Positions 1 through 7,405 of a DNA stretch of 25,156 bases are shown in pieces. The stretch spans positions 1 to 25,156 of the forward strand of contig CAKQHO010000043.1 of NCBI GenBank assembly GCA_934234185.1, written 5' to 3'. The position numbers and the translations under genes are program-made. Positions within the stretch are counted from its first letter, which is position 1. Each line of letters starts with the position of its first letter. The DNA is from an uncultured Psychrobacillus sp. (GTDB lineage Bacteria > Bacillota > Bacilli > Bacillales_A > Planococcaceae). Under the pieces are notes generated by a model. It saw only the letters and a program-made list of their open reading frames with translations. It did no database searches and had not been told where the DNA came from.

Positions 1-289
1 GAATAAGCATGCGGTAGCCAAAGCCACTAATTTCTTCCTTTGCAATTCCTCCAGTTTCCTGAAGTATTCGCCAAGCTAGTCGTTTAAAGGTGGTGACTTG
101 TGCTCGAATAATCCCGGGTAAGCCACTTCTAGCAGCCATATCATACTCACTGGAGAAGGACATTTGGTCTGGTACAATATAAAAAATCGGATCTCCAAAG
201 GGAGCTTCTTGAACTGTACGCAAAATTTCCATTTGCATAAACTTTGTTTTCCCTGAACCCGAACGACCACTTACAATTCTAAATGTCAA
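1..289 (-). CDS. addB: AddB, ATP-dependent helicase/nuclease subunit B (N-terminal part only)
   Basis: This is the first 96 codons of the AddB subunit of the AddAB (RexAB) helicase-nuclease, which processes double-strand DNA ends for recombination. The frame is open from a TTG at 289 to the window edge. The N-terminus carries a P-loop (GRSGSGKT, residues 8-15), then YIVPDQMSF, IIRAQVTTFKRLAWR and LQETGG, the typical order of the AddB N-terminal helicase-like domain. The TTG is preceded by AAAGGAG at 9-base spacing, and no in-frame ATG lies near it, so TTG is the start. The family protein is about 1,160 residues, so most of the gene and any addA lie beyond the window. It follows lepB on the same strand, but a strong terminator separates the two. 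The family call is recognition from sequence and is confident. Confidence 0.9.
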   Translation of the reverse strand, partial: MTFRIVSGRSGSGKTKFMQMEILRTVQEAPFGDPIFYIVPDQMSFSSEYDMAARSGLPGIIRAQVTTFKRLAWRILQETGGIAKEEISGFGYRMLI

Positions 290-323
290 AATAAGCAGCT
301 CCTTTCTTTAAGAAATACGGACA

Positions 324-357
324 CACCTTCCGTCTCTTTAGCAGATGCGAGAAGGTG
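324..357 (-). other. Hairpin in the addB leader
   Basis: CACCTTC at 324-330 and GAAGGTG at 351-357 form a perfect 7-bp inverted repeat, upstream of the addB ribosome binding site. It lacks a U-tract on either side, so it is not an obvious terminator. It does not match a T-box or another riboswitch that I recognise. It could be a leader structure or chance. Confidence 0.3.
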
Positions 358-436
358 GTTCCTTTAATTCTATATCTATCAAACACACAAAACATAAGCT
401 TGATGGAATGTCACATTTTATCATTTCTTGTCTATG

Positions 437-501
437 AAAAAACCGAATAACTTCCCTCTCTCTATTGTACAAAACATACGTGAGAGAGGGAAATTATTCG
501 G
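437..501 (-). terminator. Intrinsic terminator of the TVP38-lepB operon, overlapping the lepB stop
   Basis: Bases 443-462 and 482-501 are complementary over 20 positions. The single mismatch becomes a G-U pair in the minus-strand RNA. The stem is followed, in transcription direction, by six U (complement of 437-442). The upstream arm begins inside the lepB coding sequence, so the lepB stop codon (494-496) is buried in the stem. This separates lepB from addB. Confidence 0.9.
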
Positions 502-1036
502 AACTAAAGTCAAGCCGCACTTCTGATAACGGCCAATATTTCGCCTTGACTTCCCCAATTATTTCCTCTTTATTTATAAAATGAAAATGCCTGCTGTCTA
601 GACTAGATAACCGATTATCTCCAAGGACAAAAATCTTGTCCTTTGGAACCCTTTTACTGCCTGTTAGCTCATCTAATGTAAAATCTTCTGTAAATCTTTC
701 TGACGGGTTTTGATACATTGGATTCTTTTCTAAAAATGGCTCATCTAATTGCTTCCCGTTAATATAAAGTCGATCCTGCTCATATTGAATCGTATCTCCA
801 GGAAGTCCGATTACTCTTTTAACATAATCGTCCTCTTCAGAATGGAAAATGACAATATCCATTCTTTCAATTTCAGAAATCTTACTTACGATTACACGAT
901 CGTTGTGAGAGAGTGTTGGCATCATTGATTTTCCTATCACCTGATAATTCGTTGCGACAAACGTTTTACATGCTATGACGACCAAAAATCCTATCAAGAC
1001 GGCAATTATCCAATCTGTTATTTCTCTCCTACTCAA
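494..1036 (-). CDS. lepB: Type I signal peptidase (SipV-like)
   Basis: Membrane-anchored Ser-Lys protease that removes signal peptides from secreted proteins on the outer face of the membrane. There is one N-terminal membrane segment (about residues 10-28). The nucleophile lies in GKSMMPTL (Ser37), the general base Lys73 in YVKRVIGLPGD, and the conserved box GDNRLSSLDSRHF follows towards the C-terminus. At 180 residues it has the length of the short Bacillus SipS/SipV enzymes. The start is TTG at 1036 with AGAGGAG upstream, and it overlaps the 3' end of the preceding membrane-protein gene by 8 bases, so translation is probably coupled. In B. subtilis the same order (yhjE, sipV, then addB nearby) is known, which supports a SipV-type assignment. 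Which signal peptidase paralogue this is cannot be fixed from sequence alone. Confidence 0.95.
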   Translation of the reverse strand: MSRREITDWIIAVLIGFLVVIACKTFVATNYQVIGKSMMPTLSHNDRVIVSKISEIERMDIVIFHSEEDDYVKRVIGLPGDTIQYEQDRLYINGKQLDEPFLEKNPMYQNPSERFTEDFTLDELTGSKRVPKDKIFVLGDNRLSSLDSRHFHFINKEEIIGEVKAKYWPLSEVRLDFSSE

Positions 1037-1670
1037 AATGTTCTCCTCTTTTTCGAGTTCTCTCTAGCTTTATTTTTCGGAAATCAGCCTCTACTTTTTT
1101 ATCTAATCTCTTCTCGACTCGCTTCCCTATATACCATAAGATTGCCACAAGTACTATCACGATAGCTGTTCTAATTGGTTGGGTAATTAAAGCCTTAATA
1201 TCTGACCCAATAAAGCTCACAGTGAAAATCATAATGAGTTTTCCAAGCGTTATAGTCCAGAAATATGTATTTTTTTTCATGTTTGACAAGCCAGCAACTA
1301 TGTTAACTAGCGCCGATGGAGTAAATGGGAAACAGATAAACAAAAACAGTGGTCCAAAACCATTTCTCTCTACCCATAATATTAATTTTTGGATTCGTTC
1401 ATGTCTGGTAATAAAATTTAAAGCTCTAGCTCGTCCATATTTTCGAATGACCAAAAATACCGCATATGATCCAGCTACTGAACCAATCCAAGAGAGCAAA
1501 AATCCAAAAAACAAGCCATACGCTGCCACATTCGCTACGATAAAAACTACTAATGGCAAGAAAGGAAGAAATGCCTCTAAAAAAGGAAGCAGAATGCCAA
1601 TTACCGGCCCTAGAGCTCGATAATCCTGTGTTAAATGTGTTAAAGTTTCGATAGAAAACCAATCTGGCAT
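1029..1670 (-). CDS. TVP38/TMEM64 (DedA-like, SNARE-associated) family membrane protein, YhjE-like
   Basis: Integral membrane protein with about five hydrophobic segments. It carries the family core: FLPFLPLVVFIVAN, the glycine-rich region around SWIGSVAGSYAVFLVIRKYGR, and FCFPFTPSALVNIVAGLSNM. The family is related to DedA proteins, several of which act in lipid (undecaprenyl phosphate or phospholipid) translocation; the role here is not known. I chose ATG at 1670, which has GGAGGAG six bases upstream and gives 213 residues. An ATG 54 bases further upstream (1724) has no ribosome binding site. The gene is first in a two-gene unit with lepB and has the same neighbour as B. subtilis yhjE. The C-terminal tail is rich in Lys and Arg and probably cytoplasmic. 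Confidence 0.85.
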   Translation of the reverse strand: MPDWFSIETLTHLTQDYRALGPVIGILLPFLEAFLPFLPLVVFIVANVAAYGLFFGFLLSWIGSVAGSYAVFLVIRKYGRARALNFITRHERIQKLILWVERNGFGPLFLFICFPFTPSALVNIVAGLSNMKKNTYFWTITLGKLIMIFTVSFIGSDIKALITQPIRTAIVIVLVAILWYIGKRVEKRLDKKVEADFRKIKLERTRKRGEHFE

Positions 1671-1727
1671 AATACTCTCCTCCGCAATCCTCTGTATTAA
1701 ATCTTTCCCTTTTATTGTATACATAAA

Positions 1728-1748
1728 ACTATATTCTTATAGTATAAT
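1728..1748 (+). promoter_or_regulatory. Inverted repeat overlapping a possible -10 of azlC
   Basis: ACTATA-TTCT-TATAGT (1728-1743) is a perfect 6-bp inverted repeat lying between divergent genes. It overlaps a consensus TATAAT at 1743-1748 that reads towards azlC. No good -35 was seen 16-18 bases upstream, so this may be an activator-dependent promoter or an operator. This is inference from sequence only. Confidence 0.35.
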
Positions 1749-1778
1749 TTTTTCATTATCTTTTAGGTGGTGAGAGTT

Positions 1779-2480
1779 GTGACTTTTTCAAACGGCATAA
1801 AGGCTGGCACTAATATTGCTATTGGTTATTTTCCTATTGCCCTAACATTTGGCCTGTTGGCAAAAACTGCCAGTCTTTCCATGTGGGAGGCCACCGCTAT
1901 GAGTATCCTCGTTTACGCCGGCGCTGCTCAATATATGTCATTAACTTTACTTTCAAAGTCCGTTGACCCTATTTTAATCGTTTTGAACACATTTGTCGTG
2001 AATATACGTCACTTTCTTATGACGGCATCACTTAACGAAAAGATGCATAGTGAAAAAAGATGGATAAAGGGAATATATGCTTTTGGTATAACCGATGAGG
2101 CATTCTCTGTCTTAGCTACTCGCAAGGAAGAAAAGCTTACAACCTCCTTTGCTTTCGGAGTTGTTCTGATCGCCTATGGAAGCTGGGTAATCTTTACAGC
2201 AGCCGGGCATGTGATTGGAGCAAACCTTCCCGCGTTCTTACAAGCTGCTATGTCCATTGCCCTCTATGCGATGTTTATAGGACTGCTCGTCCCTTCTATG
2301 AGAGGAAACAGAAAGGTTATCCTACTAGCGATTACAGCTGCTATGATTAATGGATTTTTTTACTGGACTCAACTATTATCGACCGGCTGGTCTATTCTAG
2401 TCGCTACTCTAGCATCCTCTATCCTAGTCGAACTAATTTATAGCAAACATTCGAAATCAGAACGGAAGGGAGAATTGTAA
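1779..2480 (+). CDS. azlC: AzlC family branched-chain amino acid exporter, large subunit
   Basis: Polytopic membrane protein of 233 residues that pairs with AzlD to export branched-chain amino acids and analogues such as 4-azaleucine. Family features are the N-terminal GYFPIALTFGLLAK, the small-residue helix ILVYAGAAQYMSL, and NIRHFLMTASL, followed by several hydrophobic helices. I prefer the GTG at 1779, because AGGTGG lies eight bases upstream. Two GTG codons at 1767 and 1770 are within that ribosome binding site. The stop is one base before the azlD start. The transported amino acid is inferred from the family. Confidence 0.88.
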   Translation: MTFSNGIKAGTNIAIGYFPIALTFGLLAKTASLSMWEATAMSILVYAGAAQYMSLTLLSKSVDPILIVLNTFVVNIRHFLMTASLNEKMHSEKRWIKGIYAFGITDEAFSVLATRKEEKLTTSFAFGVVLIAYGSWVIFTAAGHVIGANLPAFLQAAMSIALYAMFIGLLVPSMRGNRKVILLAITAAMINGFFYWTQLLSTGWSILVATLASSILVELIYSKHSKSERKGEL

Positions 2481-2481
2481 A

Positions 2482-2793
2482 GTGGGAGATTTTTATTGGT
2501 GGACTATTCTTGGGATGGCCATTGTCACCTACATACCTCGAGCCATTCCATTGACGTTTTTAGAAGGTAAAAAACTACCTCCTGTAGTAAGCGGTGTTTT
2601 AGCAAATATCCCCTACGCCGTACTTGGAGCACTTATTTTCCCAGCAATCTTATATATCCAAGAAGGAAACCTATTATTTGGATTAATCGGGACAATTGTC
2701 GCTTTTTCTCTAGCTTTTATGTTTTCGAACGTTATGACTGTAGTACTAGGAACAATAGGGGTTTTAGCCATTTATAGTATCATATTTTATTAA
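2482..2793 (+). CDS. azlD: AzlD family branched-chain amino acid exporter, small subunit
   Basis: A 103-residue protein with about three to four hydrophobic segments, the partner of AzlC. Family features are TYIPRAIPLTFLEGKKLPPVVSGVLANIPYAVLGALIFPA, spanning roughly residues 17-55. The GTG start is one base after the azlC stop, with an AAGGGAG-type ribosome binding site inside the azlC end, so the two genes are one operon and probably translationally coupled. The length is normal for the family. Confidence 0.88.
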   Translation: MGDFYWWTILGMAIVTYIPRAIPLTFLEGKKLPPVVSGVLANIPYAVLGALIFPAILYIQEGNLLFGLIGTIVAFSLAFMFSNVMTVVLGTIGVLAIYSIIFY

Positions 2794-2803
2794 AGTCACA
2801 AAA

Positions 2804-2830
2804 AGATAACATTTATCTAAATATTTTTAA
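2804..2830 (+). terminator. Weak hairpin after azlD
   Basis: AGATAA (2804-2809) pairs with TTATCT (2813-2818) and is followed by AAATATTTTT. It is A/T-rich with only a six-pair stem, so it is a poor terminator. It may still be the end of the azlCD transcript, since no better candidate lies before the metN promoter. Confidence 0.3.
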
Positions 2831-2843
2831 TATAAAAATTTAC

Positions 2844-2872
2844 TTGACTTGTTTGTTAACAGGGTTTAAAGT
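2844..2872 (+). promoter_or_regulatory. Predicted sigma-A promoter of the metNIQ riboswitch transcript
   Basis: TTGACT (2844-2849), a 17-base spacer and TAAAGT (2867-2872) precede the S-box by about 40 bases. The -35 matches five of six positions and the -10 four of six. The expected transcription start is near 2879. Confidence 0.55.
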
Positions 2873-2910
2873 TAAAAACAATTCTTACAACAATTACATA
2901 GCACATCACT

Positions 2911-3015
2911 TTCTTATCCAGAGAAACCGAGGGACAGGCCCTATGACGTTTCGGCAACAGGTTCATATTGAACACTGTGCCAACTCCTGCAAGCTTTGCT
3001 TGAAAGATGAGAGAG
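2911..3015 (+). ncRNA. SAM-I (S-box) riboswitch
   Basis: The conserved S-box core is visible: CTTATC then AGAG, GAGGGACAGGCCCTATGA, and TCGGCAAC. P1 can form between CTTATC (2913-2918) and GATGAG near 3006-3011. P3 is GTTCA-TAT-TGAAC (2961-2973) and P4 is CAAGC-TTT-GCTTG around 2990-3002. S-adenosylmethionine binding is known to stabilise P1 and allow termination. It stands before metNIQ, the expected methionine-uptake target. The purine-rich 3' strand of P1 (GAGAGAG) can pair with CTCTCT in the terminator arm, giving the antiterminator. Confidence 0.95.
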
Positions 3016-3036
3016 ATGGTTTTTCAATTCTTTTGA

Positions 3037-3086
3037 AGAGCTCTCTTTTTCTTGTCTAAACAATAAGAAAAATAGAGCTCTTTTTG
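3037..3086 (+). terminator. Riboswitch-controlled terminator before metN
   Basis: AGAGCTCT at 3037-3044 and 3074-3081 are self-complementary arms, extended inward by a U-rich strand pairing with an A-rich strand, and followed by a run of T (3081-3085). It lies between the S-box and the metN start, so it is the expression platform: it forms when SAM is bound. Confidence 0.9.
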
Positions 3087-3159
3087 TTCTCAAATCTCTT
3101 TTCCTGGAAAGTAAGATGGCTACATTGTTTGTGGAAGCAAGATTCTAGGAGGGATTGCC

Positions 3160-4185
3160 ATGATTGAATTTAAAAATGTTTCTAAGACATTCCGTCTTGG
3201 AAAACGGGAGGTGCACGCTGTAAAGAACGTCTCCCTTTCGGTAGAGAAAGGAGATATTTTTGGGATTATCGGCTTTAGTGGAGCTGGTAAAAGCACATTG
3301 TTACGCTTAGTTAACATGCTAGAGCGACCTTCTGAAGGCTCGGTATTCATCCAAGATACAGACGTGAATAGCCTTTCATCCAAGGATTTAAGAACGAGAA
3401 GAAGAAACATCGGAATGATTTTTCAAAACTTTAACCTTTTCCATTCTCGTACGGTAGCCGGAAATGTGGCCTATCCACTAAAGCTAGCGGGTTTGAAAAA
3501 ACAAGAAATAGACAAATGTGTTGCAGAGCTATTGAGCTTTGTGGGACTTACTAGCAAGGCAAAGGATTATCCTAGTCAACTGTCAGGTGGACAAAAGCAA
3601 CGTGTAGGGATTGCCAGAGCACTTGCAACTTCTCCGGATATTCTGATCTGTGATGAGGCAACCTCTGCACTAGACCCAGAGACAACAGCCGATATTTTAA
3701 GACTTCTGAAAAAAGTGAATAAGGAATTTGGCATTACTATTCTGCTGATCACCCACGAGATGCATGTCATTCAATCCATCTGCAATAGGGTCGCCGTGAT
3801 GGAGGATGGCGAGGTCATCGAAACAGGTGACGTATTCGATGTATTTACGAATCCGCAGCATTCTACTACTAAACGATTTATTCAATCTGTACAGCAGGAC
3901 CTCCCCTCTCCTACTGTGTTACAGGAGTGGAGAGATAATGGTGGGAAAAAATTGTACCAGGTCATTTTTAAAGGAGAGGTGACAAATCAGTCCATTCTTT
4001 CCCAAGTCACTCAAAAACACAAGGTGCATTTTAATATTGTCTATGGTTCTATTAGAGAACTGCAAGAAAAGCTATTTGGAAATCTACTCATCTCTTTTGA
4101 AGGAGATTCAGTAGGTATCAAGGATGCTATTAAAGAATTAACTTCTATTGTCGAGTTGCAGGAGGTGACACCAAATGAAGGTTGA
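3160..4185 (+). CDS. metN: Methionine ABC transporter, ATP-binding protein MetN
   Basis: ATPase of the MetNIQ importer for methionine and derivatives. The motifs are Walker A GFSGAGKST (residues 38-46), signature LSGGQKQR (141-148), Walker B ILICDEAT (161-168) and switch His199. The last 75 or so residues form the NIL domain, which in MetN proteins binds methionine and inhibits transport when the internal pool is high. Length is 341 residues, normal for the family. The ATG has TAGGAGGG five bases upstream. It overlaps metI by 11 bases. Expression is controlled by the S-box upstream, so the importer is made when SAM is low. Confidence 0.95.
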   Translation: MIEFKNVSKTFRLGKREVHAVKNVSLSVEKGDIFGIIGFSGAGKSTLLRLVNMLERPSEGSVFIQDTDVNSLSSKDLRTRRRNIGMIFQNFNLFHSRTVAGNVAYPLKLAGLKKQEIDKCVAELLSFVGLTSKAKDYPSQLSGGQKQRVGIARALATSPDILICDEATSALDPETTADILRLLKKVNKEFGITILLITHEMHVIQSICNRVAVMEDGEVIETGDVFDVFTNPQHSTTKRFIQSVQQDLPSPTVLQEWRDNGGKKLYQVIFKGEVTNQSILSQVTQKHKVHFNIVYGSIRELQEKLFGNLLISFEGDSVGIKDAIKELTSIVELQEVTPNEG

Positions 4186-4837
4186 TTGGACGACATTTTG
4201 GCCGAGAATTCTAGAATCTACTGGTGAAACGATTATTATGGTCATCGTGACCCTTATCTTTTCCTCCATCATAGGAATCAGTATCGGCTTACTCCTTTTT
4301 GTGACACGCGAGAAAAATATTCTCGAAAATAAATTTGTGTTTCAGTTGCTCAATTTATTAATTAATATTATTCGACCGATTCCATTCATTATTTTCCTAG
4401 TAGCTATTTCGCAGCTTACTAGATTGGTGGTAGGTTCGACAATTGGAATAGCTGGTGCCATCTTCCCGATGACTATCGTTGCCAGCTTCTCCATCGCTAG
4501 AGTCGTGGAAAACAACCTAGTGAGTATTGATCCAGGGGTAATTGAAGCAGCTCAGGCTATGGGAGCAAGCCCATTCCGTATCATCTTTACAGTTCTTATC
4601 CCTGAAGCACTCGGCCCTCTTATTTTGGGACTTACCTTTATTACAGTTAGCTTAATCGACTTCTCTGCAGTAGCAGGTACAGTTGGGGCAGGCGGACTTG
4701 GTCACGTGGCGATGACATACGGGTATCAGCGCTTTGATGGCAGCGTCATGATTGTCACAGTTCTGATTTTAATTGTACTCGTTCAGCTGGCACAATGGCT
4801 TGGTAATACATTATCGAAAAAATTCATTAGACGTTAA
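4175..4837 (+). CDS. metI: Methionine ABC transporter, permease MetI
   Basis: Permease of the MetNIQ importer, 220 residues with five or so membrane helices. The EAA loop that contacts the ATPase is EAAQAMGASPFRII (residues 124-137). The helix containing RPIPFIIFLVAI and the segment VAGTVGAGGLGHVAM are typical of this permease family. The ATG at 4175 lies inside the metN end with GGAGGTGA upstream, so translation is coupled. B. subtilis calls this gene metP. Confidence 0.95.
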   Translation: MKVDWTTFWPRILESTGETIIMVIVTLIFSSIIGISIGLLLFVTREKNILENKFVFQLLNLLINIIRPIPFIIFLVAISQLTRLVVGSTIGIAGAIFPMTIVASFSIARVVENNLVSIDPGVIEAAQAMGASPFRIIFTVLIPEALGPLILGLTFITVSLIDFSAVAGTVGAGGLGHVAMTYGYQRFDGSVMIVTVLILIVLVQLAQWLGNTLSKKFIRR

Positions 4838-4849
4838 GGAGAGATTCAT

Positions 4850-5704
4850 GTGAAAAAATTTAGCTTACTTATAATTGCTGTTATTACAGCACTTGTTTTA
4901 GCTGCTTGCGGCAGTTCTTCAGCCTCAGATAAGAAAAAAATCATTATCGGTGTAAATGGTGCCGATGGAGTACAATGGCCGATTTTAAAAGAAAAAGCTG
5001 CGAAGGAAGGCATTGAAATCGAGTTAAAGGAATTCTCGGACTATACCCTTCCTAATAATGCACTTGCCGAGGGAGACATTGATTTAAATGCATTCCAACA
5101 CATTTCTTTCTTAGCCTCTTACGTAAAAGAAAGTGGAAATGACTTAGTACCAATCGGTTCAACAATGTTTGCACCGCTAGGAGTTTATTCAGAAAAGATT
5201 AGTGACATTAGTGAAATCAAAGCAAAAGATAAAATTGCTATTCCAGATGACCCTTCAAACCAAGCACGTGCACTTCGATTACTAGAATCCGCTGGTTTAA
5301 TAACTTTAGCAGATGATTTTGGTCTTTACGGAGACCCATCCAAAATTGTGGATAACCCGTTAAATCTAGAAATCATCCCAATGACTGCACAGCAGACACC
5401 ACGAGTTTTACCAGACGTTACAGCATCTGTTATTAATAACGGAGTAGCAGGTCAGGCAGGATTTTCTCCAGGTGAGGACCCAATTTATAAAGAGGCTGGC
5501 GACAATGAATCTATCTACCCATATATCAACATAATCGCTGCCCGTGGAGAGGATAAGGATAACGAGGTATACCAACGTATCGTGGAGCTATACCACGAGG
5601 ATGACATCAAAGAAGCGATTGAGGTGGATACAAAAGGTGGCTCTTCATTAGTCATCTTAACGAAAGAAGAATTAGAAAAAACATTTAAAGATTTACTAAA
5701 ATAA
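4850..5704 (+). CDS. metQ: Methionine-binding lipoprotein MetQ
   Basis: Substrate-binding component of the methionine importer, of the NlpA/MetQ family. The N-terminus is a lipoprotein signal with lipobox LAAC, so Cys20 would be lipidated and anchored to the outer membrane face. The mature part has the family pattern IIIGVNGADGVQWPILKEKA near the start, then LNAFQH, and IAIPDDPSNQARALRLLESAGLI. The start is GTG at 4850 with GGAGAG upstream. It lies 12 bases after metI in the same transcript. The 284-residue length is normal. Confidence 0.95.
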   Translation: MKKFSLLIIAVITALVLAACGSSSASDKKKIIIGVNGADGVQWPILKEKAAKEGIEIELKEFSDYTLPNNALAEGDIDLNAFQHISFLASYVKESGNDLVPIGSTMFAPLGVYSEKISDISEIKAKDKIAIPDDPSNQARALRLLESAGLITLADDFGLYGDPSKIVDNPLNLEIIPMTAQQTPRVLPDVTASVINNGVAGQAGFSPGEDPIYKEAGDNESIYPYINIIAARGEDKDNEVYQRIVELYHEDDIKEAIEVDTKGGSSLVILTKEELEKTFKDLLK

Positions 5705-5717
5705 AGGAGGAAATGAC

Positions 5718-6923
5718 ATGAGCACAGTTATTGAAGCAACAGAGCTAATTACAAAGTCTATCGAGGAAAATAAAGACCTGTATATCCAAACGAGCCAAGA
5801 GATTCACGCAAAACCAGAAATAGGCAATCAAGAATTTTTCGCAAGTGCAAAGCATGTAGAGATTTTAACAAAGGCAGGCTTTGAGGTAAAAACTGCAGTA
5901 GCTGGTCACGAAACGGCCTTTTACGCTGTGAAGGATTCCGGAAAAGAGGGTCCTACAGTGGCATTCTTAGCAGAATATGATGCACTTCCAGGAATCGGCC
6001 ATGCTTGCGGCCATAATATTATCGGCACTACAAGTGTAGCGGCTGGAATTGCTTTAGCAGAGGTATTGCCGACTACAGGCGGACGTGTCCTTGTTCTTGG
6101 AACCCCAGCTGAGGAAGGCGGCCCTAACGGAAGTGCAAAGGGCAGCTTCGTGAAGCATGGCCTTCTAGAAGGAGTAGATGTAGCAATCATGATTCATCCT
6201 TCTGGTAAAACATCGTTAACAGGTGAAACACTTGCTGTCGACCCTCTAGATTTTCATTTCTACGGCAAGGCAGCACACGCTTCTGGTTCACCTGAAAAAG
6301 GAATCAATGCACTAGATGCGGTGATCCTATTATTTAATGGTATTAGTGCACTTCGCCAACAGCTTCCATCTGATGTAAGAATCCACGGAATCATTACACA
6401 CGGTGGAGATGCGCCAAACATTATTCCTGAATACGCTTCTGCTCGCTTCTATATCCGTGCCGAAACGTGGAAGCGTACAGAGGAAATCTCTGACAAAGTA
6501 AGAGCAATTGCTAATGGCGCAGCTCTTGCAACTGGAGCTTCTGTTCGTGTTGAACGATTCCAAAACGAGGTGCAGGACTTTGTGCTAAACTCCTTACTGG
6601 ACGAGGTTCTACACGAGGAGCTTAAAGCAGTTGGAGAACAAGTACACACCGAAAAACGAAAAGGAAAAGGCTCCACTGACGCTGGGAACATCAGCTACGC
6701 TGTTCCAACAGCTCACCCCCATATTAAAATTGGTCCAGACGATTTAGTCGGACATACGATTGAATTTAGAGAAGCAGCGAAGTCAGAGCTCGGGAACGAA
6801 GCATTGATCAAAGGGGCAAAAGCTATTGCTAATGCTGGTTACCGTATCCTAACAGACGCAGAATTACTACATCGCATTCATAATGAGCATGAACAGGCGT
6901 TGGCTAGGAAGACTGCTCTATAA
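5718..6923 (+). CDS. M20 family metallopeptidase / amidohydrolase
   Basis: Predicted cytosolic zinc amidohydrolase of 401 residues (M20 family, AbgB/PM20D2-like branch). Visible metal-site elements are HACGHN (residues 95-100, with Cys97 and His99), the Glu pair in TPAEEGGPNGSAKG (Glu132-Glu133), MIHPSG (His160) and a C-terminal TAHPHI. An internal dimerisation lid domain of about residues 175-290 is expected. The ATG at 5718 has AAAGGAGG upstream and follows metQ by 13 bases, so it is the last gene of the S-box operon. That context suggests it frees methionine or another sulfur amino acid from an imported N-acyl or dipeptide form. The substrate is inference; the enzyme class is confident. 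Confidence 0.85.
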   Translation: MSTVIEATELITKSIEENKDLYIQTSQEIHAKPEIGNQEFFASAKHVEILTKAGFEVKTAVAGHETAFYAVKDSGKEGPTVAFLAEYDALPGIGHACGHNIIGTTSVAAGIALAEVLPTTGGRVLVLGTPAEEGGPNGSAKGSFVKHGLLEGVDVAIMIHPSGKTSLTGETLAVDPLDFHFYGKAAHASGSPEKGINALDAVILLFNGISALRQQLPSDVRIHGIITHGGDAPNIIPEYASARFYIRAETWKRTEEISDKVRAIANGAALATGASVRVERFQNEVQDFVLNSLLDEVLHEELKAVGEQVHTEKRKGKGSTDAGNISYAVPTAHPHIKIGPDDLVGHTIEFREAAKSELGNEALIKGAKAIANAGYRILTDAELLHRIHNEHEQALARKTAL

Positions 6924-6931
6924 ATAAATCT

Positions 6932-6968
6932 ACAGGCACAGAAAATTTAATTTTCTGTGCCTGTTTTT
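6932..6968 (+). terminator. Terminator of the metNIQ-amidohydrolase operon
   Basis: A perfect 13-bp stem (6933-6945 with 6951-6963) with a five-base loop is followed by five T. It begins ten bases after the amidohydrolase stop. Confidence 0.95.
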
Positions 6969-7405
6969 AGGCTCTATTAAAGGCTGATGTTGAAAATTGA
7001 GTACCTTCAATAAGAACGAATATTCTTATTTGGAAGATTCAACGATGAGTAAAGCTTTTAGCAATTTATTAAAGCATATCCATCAATTATCGCAGCCAGA
7101 TAAAAAGCTTGTGTCCATTCACGATTAAAAAATTGGATAAATAATTACCTAGCTTGATTTTTATTTGTAGATAGTCATAGTAATGAAAGTACAAAACACA
7201 ATATCAAAGAATTGAGCTTTCACCACTGCAATGATTTACAGCGTTGGCCCAAGTGAAATTACCGATCATCGCTTCGGGAATGTTGTTATAAACCGAGGAA
7301 GTTGATTAGTTGAGATAGTGTGAATAACTTTATTTTTGGGAATAATAGGAGAATTGAATCGGAATATAGAATTACTTAGGTAATAACAAATTTAAGGAGA
7401 ATGAA
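6969..7405. other. Gene-free stretch, possibly decayed sequence
   Basis: About 440 bases with no intact reading frame on either strand. Only two tiny open frames occur on the plus strand (7045-7128, 27 codons; 7231-7305, 24 codons), neither with a ribosome binding site. Short protein-like stretches interrupted by stops appear on both strands, as expected of a decayed gene or insertion sequence, but I cannot name the family. AATAAGAA and TTCTTATT form a hairpin near 7008-7028. No terminal inverted repeats or target duplication were found. Confidence 0.4.

Noticed and set aside
76..270. 64-codon minus-strand frame at the left edge
   Set aside because: It is an out-of-frame shadow of addB, whose real frame starts at TTG 289 and carries a P-loop.
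290..440. T-box leader before addB
   Set aside because: A CACCTTC/GAAGGTG hairpin is present, but the T-box antiterminator bulge consensus and a terminator are missing.
1222..1623. 133-codon plus-strand frame
   Set aside because: It is antisense to the TVP38-family gene, whose protein has clear membrane helices and family motifs; the plus-strand product is low-complexity and lacks a ribosome binding site.
2844..3059. Open frame of 71 codons between azlD and metN
   Set aside because: It lies over the promoter, S-box riboswitch and terminator arm, has no ribosome binding site and no family likeness.
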